DNA of 64,000 nucleotides from Artemia franciscana (lineage: Eukaryota; Arthropoda; Branchiopoda; Anostraca; Artemiidae). A model generated the notes under the pieces. That model made no database searches. It was not told where the DNA came from and worked only from the letters and a program-made list of their open reading frames with translations. Made by a program: the position numbers and the translations under genes. The stretch covers positions 21,566,994 to 21,630,993 of the forward strand of contig NC_088864.1 in NCBI RefSeq assembly GCF_032884065.1, read 5' to 3'. Shown one piece after another: positions 24,778 through 36,973 of the stretch (the first letter of the stretch is position 1; each line of letters opens with the position of its first letter).

Positions 24778-26095
24778 AAGGCTAGTGCCCTTTTTAATAG
24801 TCAAGAGATTCGAAGGCAACTAACCCCCTCCCACCATTTCCCCAAACACATCAAATCACAATTATGAGATAGCCATTTTGTTCAGCGTAGTTAAAAGGTC
24901 CCGAAATTATATCTTTGAGGATGACAAGACCCCGCAGCCCTCAGGGCAAGGGTAGTAAGTTATGCCCTGGGGGCATATAAGAGAAAAAGGTGGTCGCATA
25001 AACTTTGGAGAGAGTTCATTGAATTTGTAATCAGATGTTCTAATGCTCTTTTTAAGATTAATTGTGATCGGAGGGCGGATACCCACTCACACCTCGTATT
25101 TTTCCGAAATCCGTCTGATAGGAGTTTCGAGATAGCCATTTGTATTTGTAGAAACTTCAAAAAAAGCTCATTTGATTGGAAATTGAAAGGGCCAGTGCCC
25201 TTTTTAATAGTCAATAGTGATGGGAGGGCAAAAAGCCTCCCCCCTCACGCACATCAATCCTCAAAGCACATCTAATCAAAATTCTGTTATAGTCATTTTG
25301 TCCGGCGAAGTTGAAAGGTCTGGAAATTATGTCTTTGAGGATGACGAACCCCCCCCCCCCCACAGCCCTCAGCGCAAGGGTTGTAAGCTATACCCGAGGG
25401 CATATAAGGTTTTTATGGAAAGAGTGGTCGTATGAACTCCGGAGGGGGCTCATTGGATTGGAAATCAGATGTTCTAGTGCTCTTTATAAGAGTCAAAGTG
25501 ATTGGGGCTGTCACACCCCTCCCCGTATCGTGTTTTCCACAAATACATCTGATTAAAATTTTGAGATAGCCATTTGCTCAAAAATAGTCCAAAGATCATA
25601 TAAAAAGACTTTTGGGGTAGACAGAATCCCCTGGAGTCTGGGGGTAAGGGTTGTAAGTTATGCCCTAGGGGCATATAAGGTTTTTATGGAAGGGGTGGTC
25701 GTGTGAACTTTAGAACATACTCATTTGATTGGAAATGTATATTTATAGTTCCCTTTTAAGAGTCAAACATGATGGAGAGCAACTAGCGCCCGTCCTTGAC
25801 ATCCTCTTTTACTGAAACGCATTCAATTGAATCTCTGAGATATCCATGTTGATGCCAATAGTCCAAAAATCACACAACAACGTGTCTAGGATGGACACGT
25901 CATATAAACTTCGGATCGGACGGAGCTCATTCGATTGGAAGTCAGAACTTTTAGTGCCCTTTTTTAGAGCCGAAAATGAATGGAGGGCCCCCAAGCCTAT
26001 CATTCGCCAAAACATATCCGATTAAATTTTAAGAGAGCAATTTTGTTCAGCATTGTTGAAAGTTCTAGTAATTATGTCTTTGGAGATGTCAATCG
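24778..26095. repeat. Family C degenerate tandem array
   Basis: About four units of ~300-340 bp. Each has GCTCATTNGATTGGAAAT, a CTAGTGCCCTTTTTAA block, a C-rich block, GAGATAGCCATTTTGTTCAGC, AATTATGTCTTTGAGGATGA and a GGCAAGGGTTGTAAGTTATG block. The order and wording resemble family B read on the opposite strand, so C is probably a diverged relative. Further copies occur at 39700-39920, 40310-40520, 40750-41000, 47720-48350 and 48690-48920. ORFs in it are artefacts. Confidence 0.75.
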
Positions 26096-26169
26096 TTCAT
26101 TATTTACACATTGTAGGCTATATGTTATTGAGTAAGGTAAGCATGTTTGATCTTTACTTTCCATGAAGA

Positions 26170-27095
26170 CGAAGGGCATTCGGGTGAGCCTTTCAGAGAA
26201 TGTTGAGAAGAGTGTTGATCTAAACCAAAACACATTATGCACATACAGATTGTCGAAAGGGTGTAACACAGGAATACCTGAGCATATTCATTTGCAAAAT
26301 TCAGGAAATGATAAGGGAAATGATCAAAAAGGCAATATTTGCATTCTACCAATACTACTACAATTACCATCACTACTACTACCACACTAATCCATTTTAA
26401 AGTATTAAGGGGAAACTTGGACTAAATCAAAAGACGCTATGTGCATGCACATTGTCAAAATAGCGCATCTCAAGAATTGATTTAGGTATTAAGTTGGAAC
26501 TTTCGGACGTTCAACTTTCATCAAGTTGGAACTAAAGGGAAAGATCATCTCCCCAAAATACAATATGTGCAAACTGCTGCTAATACTACCGTTACTACTA
26601 CTTTTACTACTACTACTACTACTTCTATTGCAACTGCTTTTAAGGCTAAGAGCATTGAGATGAAAATTTCAAGAAGTATATGAGCATACATGTTATCGAA
26701 AGGACATATCAGCAATGCCATAGCAATAGCTAATTGTGTTAAGTTGAAACTTCCGGGAATTGATGAGAGAATGTTCTACTGACCAAAAGGTAATATGTTA
26801 ACACTACAGCTGCTACCGCTATTCAATACTATTACTAGCAATATCTACACCACTACTGTAACTACTATTATAACCATGCCTAATGGTATGAAGGTGAAAT
26901 TTTCAAGGAATTTTGAAGGGGAAGGTGAACTGAATCACAACACGCCTGCTGTATGCAGGTTGTCAAAAGGTTGTAACAGCAATATCTTAGGAACAGTTTG
27001 GTGTGTGAAGTTGAAACTGGCTTGTTGTAAGGGATGTCGAACAAACCAAAAGAAAATATTTAATCAGAACACGATGTACGCTTTACTGAAAACAA
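26170..27095 (+). repeat. Family D units with (CTA)n-type linkers
   Basis: Four or more family D units are separated by trinucleotide-like tracts of CTACTA/TTACTACTA at about 26345-26390, 26570-26640 and 26800-26875. Weak ORFs here are reads through the repeat. Confidence 0.75.
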
Positions 27096-27420
27096 AAATA
27101 CGTTTTAAATATTTTCACTTTTTTTGCTTTCATAAATAACAAATTATCAAAATTTTAAGGAATAAACATCAGTATATGTCAATTAAACTGATAACCCACG
27201 GTCATTTTCATTTTTGACTCGGCTATCTATTGTAAATTCTGTTCGTTTTTTAGTTTTATTTATTTACTGATAGTTATGAGAGGTAGTTTTACGCTTGGGA
27301 GATTATTTGACTTTATTTCTGCCCATTTTTGGCTGAATGTAGCTCTTTACTTTTCTTTGAAAAAGTTGTATGGCGTGAAAAATTTTTTAAGTCAATTTCG
27401 TAAAAGTTAAGAGTCAGTCA
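27070..27420 (+). repeat. Family E module
   Basis: Begins CTTTACTGAAAACAAAAATA and includes AAGGAATAAACATCAGTATA, CAATTAAACTGATAAC, GACTCGGCTATCTATTGTAA and a TTTGACTTTATTTCTGCCCA block. Each direct E copy follows a family C or D array, so D and E may be parts of one larger element. Confidence 0.7.
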
Positions 27421-29385
27421 ACTGCTTTAATGCTAAAATCCTAAAAATTTAAAAACAATAAGACCTGATCAATTTGGTTTCTGAGCGGCATATATCAATG
27501 GAAAAAAACGTTTCATGGAATAAATATTATCACCTGAATGCAAAGTAAAAGTTCATTCACATAATATAAACCATTAATAATCCAATTAAAACCTTAAAAT
27601 TTTAGTCAATGAAATACACTAATTCAAGGAAACATTCAGTCATCCATAAACCAAAATCGAACAAATCCAAATATACTTTGAAAAAAAAAAATCATTAACC
27701 AATACTTACGAATGAAACTGGTGGGAAAGACAGAAAATACTTTTGCAGAGACAATTGGATGGCAATTCAACTTTTTAAAATAATTTATGAGGATTAGCTA
27801 ATAACTGCATGCTGATATTAGACATTCCCTAAGAAATAAATAGGAAACATAATTAATAAAAAAAAATTCCTGAATATATTCAGAATTTTCTTCCTATTCT
27901 CTTATCTGCCTTTGGAGTCTCTACCCAATAGACTCGCGACACCCTTTTAGAGAGGTCCAGAGACAGAAACTCATTCACACCCATTGTGGATTTTCAGCAT
28001 TTTCTCAGCTTGGATATTGCTCATGATCATTTTTTGAAATAAAGCCACTTCTGCTAAGCTTAAAAGCGGACCCCTCGACTCAACTAATGAGTTTACTGGC
28101 ATCCAGTTCGGAGGCGTCACTAGCCAAAATGTTAGGGTGGGTCAATCGATTTTACCGACTTGCTGGTCATTTTTACCGACTGATTGTGATGATATTGCTA
28201 TTTAAAAAAGAAAAACTTCTTTTTTACCCGACTGAGACTAATCTTTCACATATTTTTTGTGTTATGTTTCCATCTGCTTATTTACCCTAATAAAAAAACG
28301 AGCCAGTAAAACAGTGGCATTTTGCGTCACTATTTTACTGACTCAACACATTAGGGGGGCGTCCACCCACACGTGACATCTTTGATCTTATTATCAGCAC
28401 ACGTAAAGGAATCTACTTGGACTACCCGCAGAAATAACGGCCCAAGAAACTGTCATGTCTTTTTACAAATTGAATAGGAAAACATCGTCGTAGCCAAAAG
28501 CTTCAGAGACAACTGGAAATTCTTCCTCGGCACCCCTGTAGGCATAGGAGAAATTAAAGTCTAAAGTAAGGGCCCAACACATTAGGAGGGAAGGGATAGA
28601 TTCGGGAATAAAACAGGCAAATTATATTCAAAATACGGGGAATCATTCAAAAACCAAACAACAGATTTTTCGGGGGGGTGAAGGATCCCCATCCCTTCAG
28701 TGTATTCATACCTGTCATTATCTTAACAAAATGGCTCCAAAAAAGGACTTCTTGTCAGGCTCCTTACCTTTCAACAGGGTCTGATACTTGCATGTGTTAA
28801 AATGTTTGCAGCTTCTTGTATCAAAGTCCAACAGATTTAAAATATAACAAGAAAATAAATCAAACACTACAAACCAAGATTACAATCTTGAATTGGTACG
28901 CCACTTTTCACTTTAAATAATGAAATACTTATAAGCGGAATAAAAAAAAAAACAGTAGAAGAATATTGCTGCATTCCAACAGCACACCCTTTTACCTTAG
29001 AATTTCTTTCAGTAACCTATGATTATAAATTTAGCGCACATTTCACTTGGTAGAATAGAAAGCAAAATCAATACAGTTAGACGGAGAAATGAGGAAGGAC
29101 AGTGTTTCAATAAGGACGCTCAAACTATTCCACACGACATTAGCGATGTAGCAGCTCTCAAAATTCTTTAAAACCTTTATGTGACTCAAAATCGTCAGCA
29201 AGATTTTTTTCAGATTTTTAAAACCATCTTTTCTGTTTCTCGACGGGTTTGTAATTAACATGCATTTTTAGATGATATATTTTTTGTCCAAAAGACTTCT
29301 TTATTTATAAAACTGGACCGATCTTCAAATTCTATTTTCACGTTCAACGAAAAGCTGCAAAATAAGAAAAATAACTAGCCTTCCT
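27421..29385. other. Sequence without recognised features
   Basis: AT-rich. A stretch near 28140-28340 repeats TTTACCGACT three times and ends in TTTTACTGACTCAAC. No gene could be supported. Confidence 0.3.
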
Positions 29386-29389
29386 TCAT

Positions 29390-29885
29390 TGTGCCAGGAT
29401 TGATTTTTTTTTGTATTAATTCATTCATGTTTTCTCCTGAACAGTCGATATTTTCTGACGAGCATAAGGTACTCGTCAGAAGCATATGACGAGCATAAAG
29501 TGCTCGTCAGACCAACTAGTTGAGCGTTGGATATGCTGCCCTGAAAACATCAATAGTACTCCTAAATATACATAATAAGTTTACGGGGAGAAATAGATCG
29601 AGAATCTCCTTCATTTTTTTACACTATTATCCAAATTTTTGTGAACTCAACATGTTTTCTCCCTATATCTCATTTGTGTTATACATTCTATTTTATATTC
29701 TGAAACTGGTAAGAGATATAATATTCCAATTTCAAATTTTTAAATTCGCAGAACATACGTAATATTTTTTCTGTAATATTATTTCTAATTCATTCAGGTA
29801 TCCTCCTGACATGTCGGCATTTTTCGACATACATAAGGTGACTCAGTTGAGCATTGAATACGCTGCACAGAAAACTTAAAGTAAA
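29390..29885 (+). repeat. Tandem ~370-bp duplication carrying hairpins
   Basis: Copy 1 starts near 29410 (ATTCATTCATGTTTTCTCCTG) and copy 2 near 29780. Both continue into a GTTGAGCNTTG, ATNCGCTGC, GAAAAC series. Copy 1 carries two adjacent hairpins at about 29454-29506, each with GACGAG and CTCGTC arms; copy 2 keeps only a degraded TGTCGG/CGACA version at about 29808-29830. Confidence 0.7.
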
Positions 29886-30159
29886 ATATAAGGTAAATAT
29901 ACAAAAAGAATTTATTCGAGACAAAAATAAAGGAATTATAACATACAAAATGTAAGACATTATGGCAAAAGCGAAAATTATTTAGGCTTTTTTTGGCTGA
30001 TGGAAACCAAAGATTTCCAATCTGTGTACAGACCTACTCATTCGACTTTTCATTTTAGAACTCCGATTCTGTTTGATTGTACGGTAATCATTGTCTAGAA
30101 TTGAAATGATAGTAACTATATTTTCTATTTTTAATCCAAATTAAAGATTAGATCTACGT

Positions 30160-31530
30160 TGCATAGGCAACGTGAGGTGTTGCGGCAGCCTCTGTCCGGC
30201 TTCGTCGAGTAAAGTATTGCGAGAGCAACACTTTGGTTTTGTTTCCTCGCTTCGATTAAACGCTGAAGTTGTTAATCTGTAAGGATTTTAAAATAAATGC
30301 TAGGTACACTAACTCCCAAAAGTTGCAAACCCCTCATTACAACTAGCAAAAGTTGCAAACCTTTCATCGCTGAAGATGATTGTAGCCTAAGAGCTAATTA
30401 TTACTTACAAATCTTCTACATGTCTTACCACTGGAACCAAATTGTTCTTACCATCAAATACATCGGTAACAAATAATAGGTACACCAACTAGCAACAATT
30501 GCGAACCCCTCACTGCCGAAGATGATTATGAGCTAATAGCCGACTATTGCTTAAAACTCCACTATATGTCTCGCAATTGGTATCGGCCTATTTTTGGTTT
30601 CAACGTGTACCTTACTACTGAAGTTGTCAATCCCTTTAAACTTTCAAACTGGTATATCTCATGAAGGAATTTTTCTACTAAAACATTGATGACATATTCT
30701 TTGATCAGCTCATCAAGAGCTATCGACTGCCGTCAAAAAAAAAAAATTCTATCTGTCTTAGTTCGAAAGTTGACTTTCTTGTCGTAGGCCTAACGTCATC
30801 ACTTAGAAAGGAGGAAGGGATAAACTCTAATTTCTTTAGCAATAAGAGCAATAATTTAGCAATAAGTACCTAACGTCATCACTTAGAAAGGAGTAAGGGA
30901 TAAACTCTAATTTCTTTAGCAATAAGAGAACTTTCAAAGTTTAAGAGGCACATCTGATTACATTTCTGTATTGGCCTATTTTTGGTTTCAGTGGGTACCT
31001 TACTACTGAGGTGGTCAACCTCTTTAAACTTTCAAACTGATATATCTCATGACGGAATTTTTCTACCCAGAAATGGATGACATATACTAGTGATCAGCTC
31101 ATCAAGAGCTATTGACTGCGTCAAAAAAAAATCTATCTTAGTTCAGAAGTTGACTTTTTTGTAACAGGCCAAGTTTCTAACGTCATCACTTGGAAAGGAG
31201 CAAAGAATAAACTCTAATTTTCTTAACAATGAGAGAACTTTTAACGTCTAAAGGCACATCTAATACCATTTCTCTGCCGCAATCCCAAGTGGAAAAAGCC
31301 GAATGACAAACTCAGCTGAAATCACGAACAGAAATGGGTAGAAACAATAGATTTTTGGCCCCAGGCAAGAGTTCTACGAAGCTTTCCAAAATACAAAGTC
31401 ATATTCATCAATCCGTACTTTTCGTAAAAACCGCAGAGGTTAGACCCTTACCAACTTCAAGGAGTAAGCTGAAGCGAGGTGCTAGAAAAAAAAACACGAC
31501 AAACCAAAGTGTTGCTCTCGCAACACAATG
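30160..31530. mobile_element. Composite non-autonomous element with inverted ends and internal duplication
   Basis: Near the left end (about 30218-30240) is GCGAGAGCAACACTTTGGTT. Its reverse complement, ACCAAAGTGTTGCTCTCGC, occurs at about 31503-31521. Inside, a ~350-bp block starting TCGGCCTATTTTTGGTTTCA is duplicated in tandem (about 30583-30960 and 30968-31275), and copy 1 contains a further small duplication of a TAACGTCATCACTTAGAAAG block. A GTTGCATAGGCAAC hairpin lies just outside the left inverted segment. The 65-codon ORF at 31334-31531 is Lys/Arg/Ser-rich and unrecognised. The element class is uncertain. Confidence 0.5.
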
Positions 31531-32610
31531 ATTTAAAGAATTTGACATTGGAAGCCATGTTGCAGTAGGACAGTAGGACTGTACTTCAATACCAAAACTA
31601 TTATACTACTGAGAATATTAATGAGCAGAAGAATGGTTTACTGTATCTGGCGTGGATATTCTTTACATATTCACCGAATCCCTCTTTTACTCGATAAATT
31701 TGTCCTTTGTGGTAAGTCAAAACTAAGTCTTCAACATTCTTTTTACTTATTAGACGTTCTGTCCTGCCCGGCAGCAATTGACAATGACGCGCCTTCGGAG
31801 GACCCTAGTTCGATTATACCTGAGCTTGTAATTCCAATCAGTCAGTTGGCATTAATTGAACATATGTATTTTATTTTAAGAACATAAATGAGACCAAACA
31901 GAATTTAAAGACGCAACTGTTCTTTAAGAAATGACGAATATTTTCCGGTACATCAAAAAGCGATTCACATTTAAATTTTAACCATTAAATCAGGAAAAGT
32001 TCTTGTGAAACAAAGTTTCAAGAATAAAGATTTATTTATAGAAGAGCAATCGTTGACAGAGAGAAAAAGACAGCCGCTTTGAAGAGGCTCTCAGAACAAG
32101 CAAGTGATCCTTACTAAAGCTTTAAAACTTATTTGAAGGCATTATATGTGACATATTCTTTCGGTTCCAATGTTTTATGAACTTGACACTTCTGTAATTG
32201 CCAAAAAATTTGTATATATTTTGACAATGGACTACAACAATTCAAAAACCTTAAAGAAAAAAACCAAAAGTTTGAAACTTAGAAGAAATCGTTGACAAAA
32301 CTCGGACTTGACTCAATAATATCTTTTTAAAACATGAAAAAAAGTTGAAAATTTTTTTAAGTCCTGATCAGAATTGCTAAAGTTATTATGTAAACTGCAA
32401 AAATATTTATAGTAACTGAACAATAGTTTTAATGTTTTAATTCAAACATGAAAAATACCTGAAAATTGTAAAATTAGTTCGTTTTTTGTTAGATAAAATC
32501 AACTCGCAAAGTGGAACGCAACCAGTTGTATAATGTCAGTAGGAAGGTCCAAAAACCAAAAACATTTGCAACTATGAACTATCATATGAACATTTACAAC
32601 TATAGCTCTG
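31531..32610. other. Sequence without recognised features
   Basis: The 88-codon plus-strand ORF (31621-31887) reads as a plausible but unrecognised peptide. No splice context was established. Confidence 0.25.
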
Positions 32611-32619
32611 GAACTATGT

Positions 32620-33065
32620 GAACTATCAAACGTGATAAGACTGAGAGAACGGCCCGAACAGATTAAACTTACAATGTGTGGAAATCGACAAACTAAACCA
32701 TCAAATGAGACAAGATCAATGCAGGCAGCTAAAGCAAAGGGCATTGCTAAAGTGTCTGAAGTAATCAAATCCAAAATGAAGAAGAAAGACAAATGCGGCT
32801 AAAAGATATGCAAGAGCAGGTATCAAAACATACCTAAAATGAAAATGAAGAGTAAAGACAAACGCGGTCAGAAGACAAGGGACACGGAGAATCTGAGCGA
32901 GTCAACAGTGAAAATGAAGAGTAAAGACACGGGCGATTAGAAGATATGCGAAAACAAGAATTAGAGCGCGTCAAAAATGAAAATAAAGAGCAAAGACACA
33001 TGCGGTTAGAAGACAAGCGACACCGAGAATCTGAGCAAGTCAAAAATGAAAATGAAGAGTAATTG
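32620..33065 (+). pseudogene. Decayed coding minisatellite (23-residue charged repeat), possible Helitron-associated
   Basis: A ~69-bp unit is repeated about four times (landmark AAAATGAAGAGTAAAGACA near 32841, 32909, 32980 and 33047). In one frame, allowing for stops and shifts, it encodes a charged 23-residue repeat like RLEDKRHRESEQVKNENEE. The period is a multiple of three, and several differences between units keep the frame, suggesting former protein-coding constraint. Similar Arg/Glu-rich repeats of the type EQRxxRLExxRxR are known in N-terminal regions of large Helitron-related arthropod proteins; that link is inference. Stops such as TAA in GAGTAAAGA interrupt it, so it is not functional now. 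Confidence 0.5.
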
Positions 33066-34425
33066 CAAAAATGTTAATTCTAATCTTTAGGGTTCATTTT
33101 TCACAGGGTAGCTGTATCGAGCTTGTGGCGACGTCACGGCATCAAGAAAAGGCTCAAATTATCTGCGGTTAGAAGACAAACGACAATGAGAATCCATATA
33201 TAGAAGCCTGTCGCATGCCGGGTGTCAGGGCCTGGCCGGCGAATCTGTCGGGCTCCCGGTACTATTATTATGTCTTTAAACGATTAATAACCATGGTCAG
33301 AGCAGTAGCTGCAACCCAGTAGAGGTTTTTATAAAAATCGTTCTGCAGGCGTGGAGATTTTTATTGTGGGTTTTGTTTTATTTTCGTCAAATGCATCATT
33401 GTATCTATTTATAAGCGAAGAAACAAAACAAAACGATTTCAAAAGAACAATTCCAAATGTTCTTTTGATTTTCAAAAGAACAAATGGAATGTCAATTAAA
33501 CTAAATAAAGGAAATCACACGAAATGGTCTTTTCTTGTGTAAATCCGGTATGGGGGGACTGCGTTTCCGCGAGGGCAATACGCCTGACACCGTTTTATGG
33601 CTAAAAAACACCCTTCTGGTACTTTGTTATTAATTGACGATGATAACCAGCCTTGTTAATGATTGATAACCAATAAATCCACTCCCTAAAATACTTGTGA
33701 TACATAAAAGCGGCTGACATTGCAACCGTTCAACTTTCATAGTGATACAAAGTCGAATATTTTGAACAAAATGGCTATCTCAAACTTTTCAAGGGATGTC
33801 TTTGGGAGAAGGGCAGCTAAAAGGGGCTTATAGCAGTACCATGCTTATTTTGTTCTATCCGTTGTATTGGAACAAAAGTAACATCGAATAATGAATTATT
33901 ATTCATGATAATAAATGGCAACCAATTGTGGTCATAGAGAAGCGGACTTAAACAGCCAGTTTTGCATGCTTTAAATATTCTAGACTCGCCCTCCCCTCAC
34001 TGTCTGACATCCCCTTGACCATGCCATGAAAAGTTCCACTTATTACCCTCAGCCGTCACAGATATATTGCAGATACGTTCTTTTGACTATCTTTGCAGGT
34101 GACATCGCAGAAAAAGCGGAAGAAGCGCGCCAAATCATATGATGTCTGTTAGTCTACTAAGGTAATACGTCTACGAGGTAATTCAACTACTCTATTAGTA
34201 CGTTCCAGCTACCAAAATGATTAGTTATCCAATCAGAAGACTTACCTGTCCCTGTAATTTCTAAGCTATGAGATCAATTTGAAATAGTAGTTGAAAATAA
34301 CAGGTTTCTTTGACCATAACAAAACATAAATAAAAGAAAACACCCGAAAAAGCTAAACGAATTGGGATTGCTCCAGTAAGTTAATCTGATAATGTCACAA
34401 ACGAGGAGAATTAAGATGGAATATA
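33066..34425. other. Region downstream of the CCDC28-type gene; GC-rich island
   Basis: A GC-rich patch at 33215-33265 (CATGCCGGGTGTCAGGGCC and following) and another at 33545-33600 stand out in AT-rich DNA, but no gene was recognised. The 3' UTR of the minus-strand gene should start at 34425. TTTATT near 33375 on the plus strand (AATAAA on the minus strand) is one possible but unproven polyadenylation signal. Confidence 0.3.
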
Positions 34426-34682
34426 TCATGATTTAGAGGTGGAGGCACTGTTATTTGATTCAAACACTTTTGGCTCGGCTGAGGAGGAATGCAATTTCTC
34501 AATCGACATAGAGAGTTGTTCTAGTCCAAATATAAGCTCTTTCATTGTGTCAACAGGGGCAGTTTCACCGTCTTTTGAAGACGAATTCCGACTACGCTTA
34601 GCTAGCAAATCAAAATGCATTTTGGCAAGCTTTTCCTGTTGATCTCGAATAGCCATCATTTGCTCTAAGCTTCCATCGTTAC
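34426..34682 (-). CDS. CCDC28-type protein, exon 3 (C-terminal)
   Basis: Acceptor TTTCAG precedes the exon (first base 34682); the TGA stop is at 34426-34428. It supplies the last two bases of the Gly152 codon plus residues 153-236. The join gives AFGNDGSLEQMMAIRDQQEK across the splice, then LAKMHFDLL. This follows the vertebrate CCDC28A/B C-terminal region (DUF4061/CCDC28 domain) in order: an EQ-containing helix, E-K-L-A, a variable Ser-rich linker, then a second helix LIFGLEQLSMSIEKLH. Both helices look coiled-coil forming. Human CCDC28B is a modifier of Bardet-Biedl syndrome linked to cilium length and mTORC2; the arthropod role is inference. The complementary plus-strand ORF (34439-34642) is a shadow. 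Confidence 0.85.
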
Positions 34683-35506
34683 CTGAAAGCACATAAAATT
34701 ATTATTTCTCTAGAAGTAAATTAGAAAGGACATAATTTTCATATTAAAGTTACAAAGGTATTTCGAGTTTTATTGATATTGTCCTGAATCTAAAGATCTT
34801 TAGAGGTAGAAGACTTTGAAAACAGACTATTATTTAGGGCACCTCTTTTCCAATGAGGTGTTGTTTTTTTAGTTAGACTATTTGTTATAAAAAAAAAATC
34901 GTTATAAATCATGTCTTCTTTTTGCAAAACCGCACAAAAATTATGATTGCTTATTTGTATCAAGGTCCATAGCATCAGCAATAGCGTTGATATACCGCTA
35001 CCAAAGACAATTATCACTTTTCAAACAACTCAAACTCCCATTTAGGACTTTAAACCCTTAAATTTAAGAACAAATATCTTAATAGTTTGAAATGAGAAAT
35101 TTAGATTCTATTGAATTACTTCTGCTGCGAAATTGTTCCACATATTAACTGAACATCAAAGGCAGCGTTGTCACTCAACCAGCACATATCTTTTTGAACA
35201 AAATAGGGTATCCTGAAAAGATGCCCTAGCTTGTATGTTTTTTTGATTTTGTTTGTGAATATGTATCTCATCTTACATTTTATTTTCTGCGTATTTTTTC
35301 TTCAGTAAAGTCTCAAAAACATTTTTACTATGAATATTGACATGGTCAACCAAAGATTTTTTTTTTCAGCGAACAACTTTCTGTTACCTTTTCTCTTAAA
35401 TAATCATTTAAAGTCACGTTTCGTTAGAGTTATAGATTTTACCCTGAAATTTACTTTAAAAATGCAAAAAAAAGCAATAAGAAGCCACCAGATCTACAGG
35501 ATGACC

Positions 35507-36189
35507 CAGTGGTAGATCCAGGAGGAGGGCAAAGAGTGGTATCCCATAATTCACGGGCAAATCACAGCTCTTTATACAAAACTTCAAAGCTTTTCTCGCC
35601 ACTTCTCGGTATTCTCACTCTTTCCTTGTTTTCAACATTTGTTTCTCTCTGAAATATTGAGTAAGTGATACGCATGTCTTTCTCCTCCTTTACGGGTCAA
35701 AGAACCTCAACAGGAGTATTTTAGTGGTAAATCCAGAAATTTCTTCGACACTCTACAGTACGAAATAACGTCTAAGCAAAGAAACAAAATAAAATTTCCA
35801 AGTGGTGAGTTCCTTTTCAATGCCAGGCTCCTCGTGGCAGAGTAGTAGGTTTCATGCTAGTCGTTTTTTTTAAAAATAGGCTCCAAAGAGGCAAATGTAA
35901 AGAATATTAATCTTTTCAGTAATAATTTTTTTAAATTTCCACCATTTCGCGGCAATATATCATTTGCTGGTTGAAAATAGCAATTTTCATAGCTTTTTAT
36001 AATGTTGATGTTCTTTTTTCAAAGAAAATCTCCACAGTAATTTTCATTCGTCGTTATGTTCCTCCCCCTCCAAACCTCAAAGAAAAATAAAAGCAATACC
36101 CTTGCCTATAACTGCAATTATCCAGGACTGAACTTACGTTTCGTACTTTGACCGAGTCCTCATCTTCCGAAAGCCTGGATCCACCACTG
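35507..36189. mobile_element. hAT-like MITE, 683 bp
   Basis: The left end CAGTGGTAGATCCAGG (35507-35522) and the reverse complement of the right end, CAGTGGTGGATCCAGG (36174-36189), match at 15 of 16 positions. CAGTGG...GATCCAGG ends are typical of hAT-type non-autonomous elements. The flanking 8-mers (GGATGACC, GGAGATCT) do not match, so the target-site duplication has decayed or the assignment is incomplete. There is no coding capacity. Confidence 0.6.
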
Positions 36190-36973
36190 GGAGATCTCCA
36201 GTTAAAACTACTAAAGCACAAAACGAAACAAGATGTTACCGATTTTTAGAAACATGAAGGCTAGGCTTAAAAAGACTGCTGCTGACTCCATGGCAGTCTA
36301 AGGAGACTTTGAGACCCTTTTTTTCAGATCGTACGTTAGTTTTTAGAACGTTTAAAGAGGAAAAGGGCATAGGTTTCGGTTTTAGGTTAGGTTTCTAGAC
36401 ATTAGGTAAGGTTCTAGGTTCCGAGGTTAGGTTTCTAGACATCCTATTTTCTAGACAATAGGATGAGGAAACGAAAAAAGGAATGACTAACAATTAGACT
36501 GTTGCCATGATCAACATTAAAGGCAATTAAGACGTTAAAAGAAAGGTCAAAAACGTCACAATGTTAGTCGACATCAGACAGCACGTTGTGAGATTCACCA
36601 ACACAGACATCGGCCACGCAACTGAGAATACTTTGAATCATAGCGATAAAATAATTTTATTACCAAGTCTCTGTTCTAACCCAACCTTTTCACAAATACA
36701 ACTATCTGTTTACTGGCATTTCAGGCCACACTTGACTTTAATTCTTGATGGCAGTACTATTGAACTTTGCCTCTCAGTATAAAGTCTCAGTAAAAGTTTT
36801 GCCTCTCAGTATAAATTTCCTTTTGAATACTTAAAATGAGCTGGGGAACTAAATTAAACAATGTCAGTGGAAGAAAAGTACTATGCCATCTTCAGAACGT
36901 TTAGACTCCTTTTGTAGGAGGTTTTGTTAAAAGAGCATGACATCAATACACTAACATTATTTATGTTTGGGCA

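Noticed and set aside
34439..34642. 67-codon plus-strand ORF opposite CCDC28-type exon 3
   Set aside because: Shadow of the coding exon; no independent signal.
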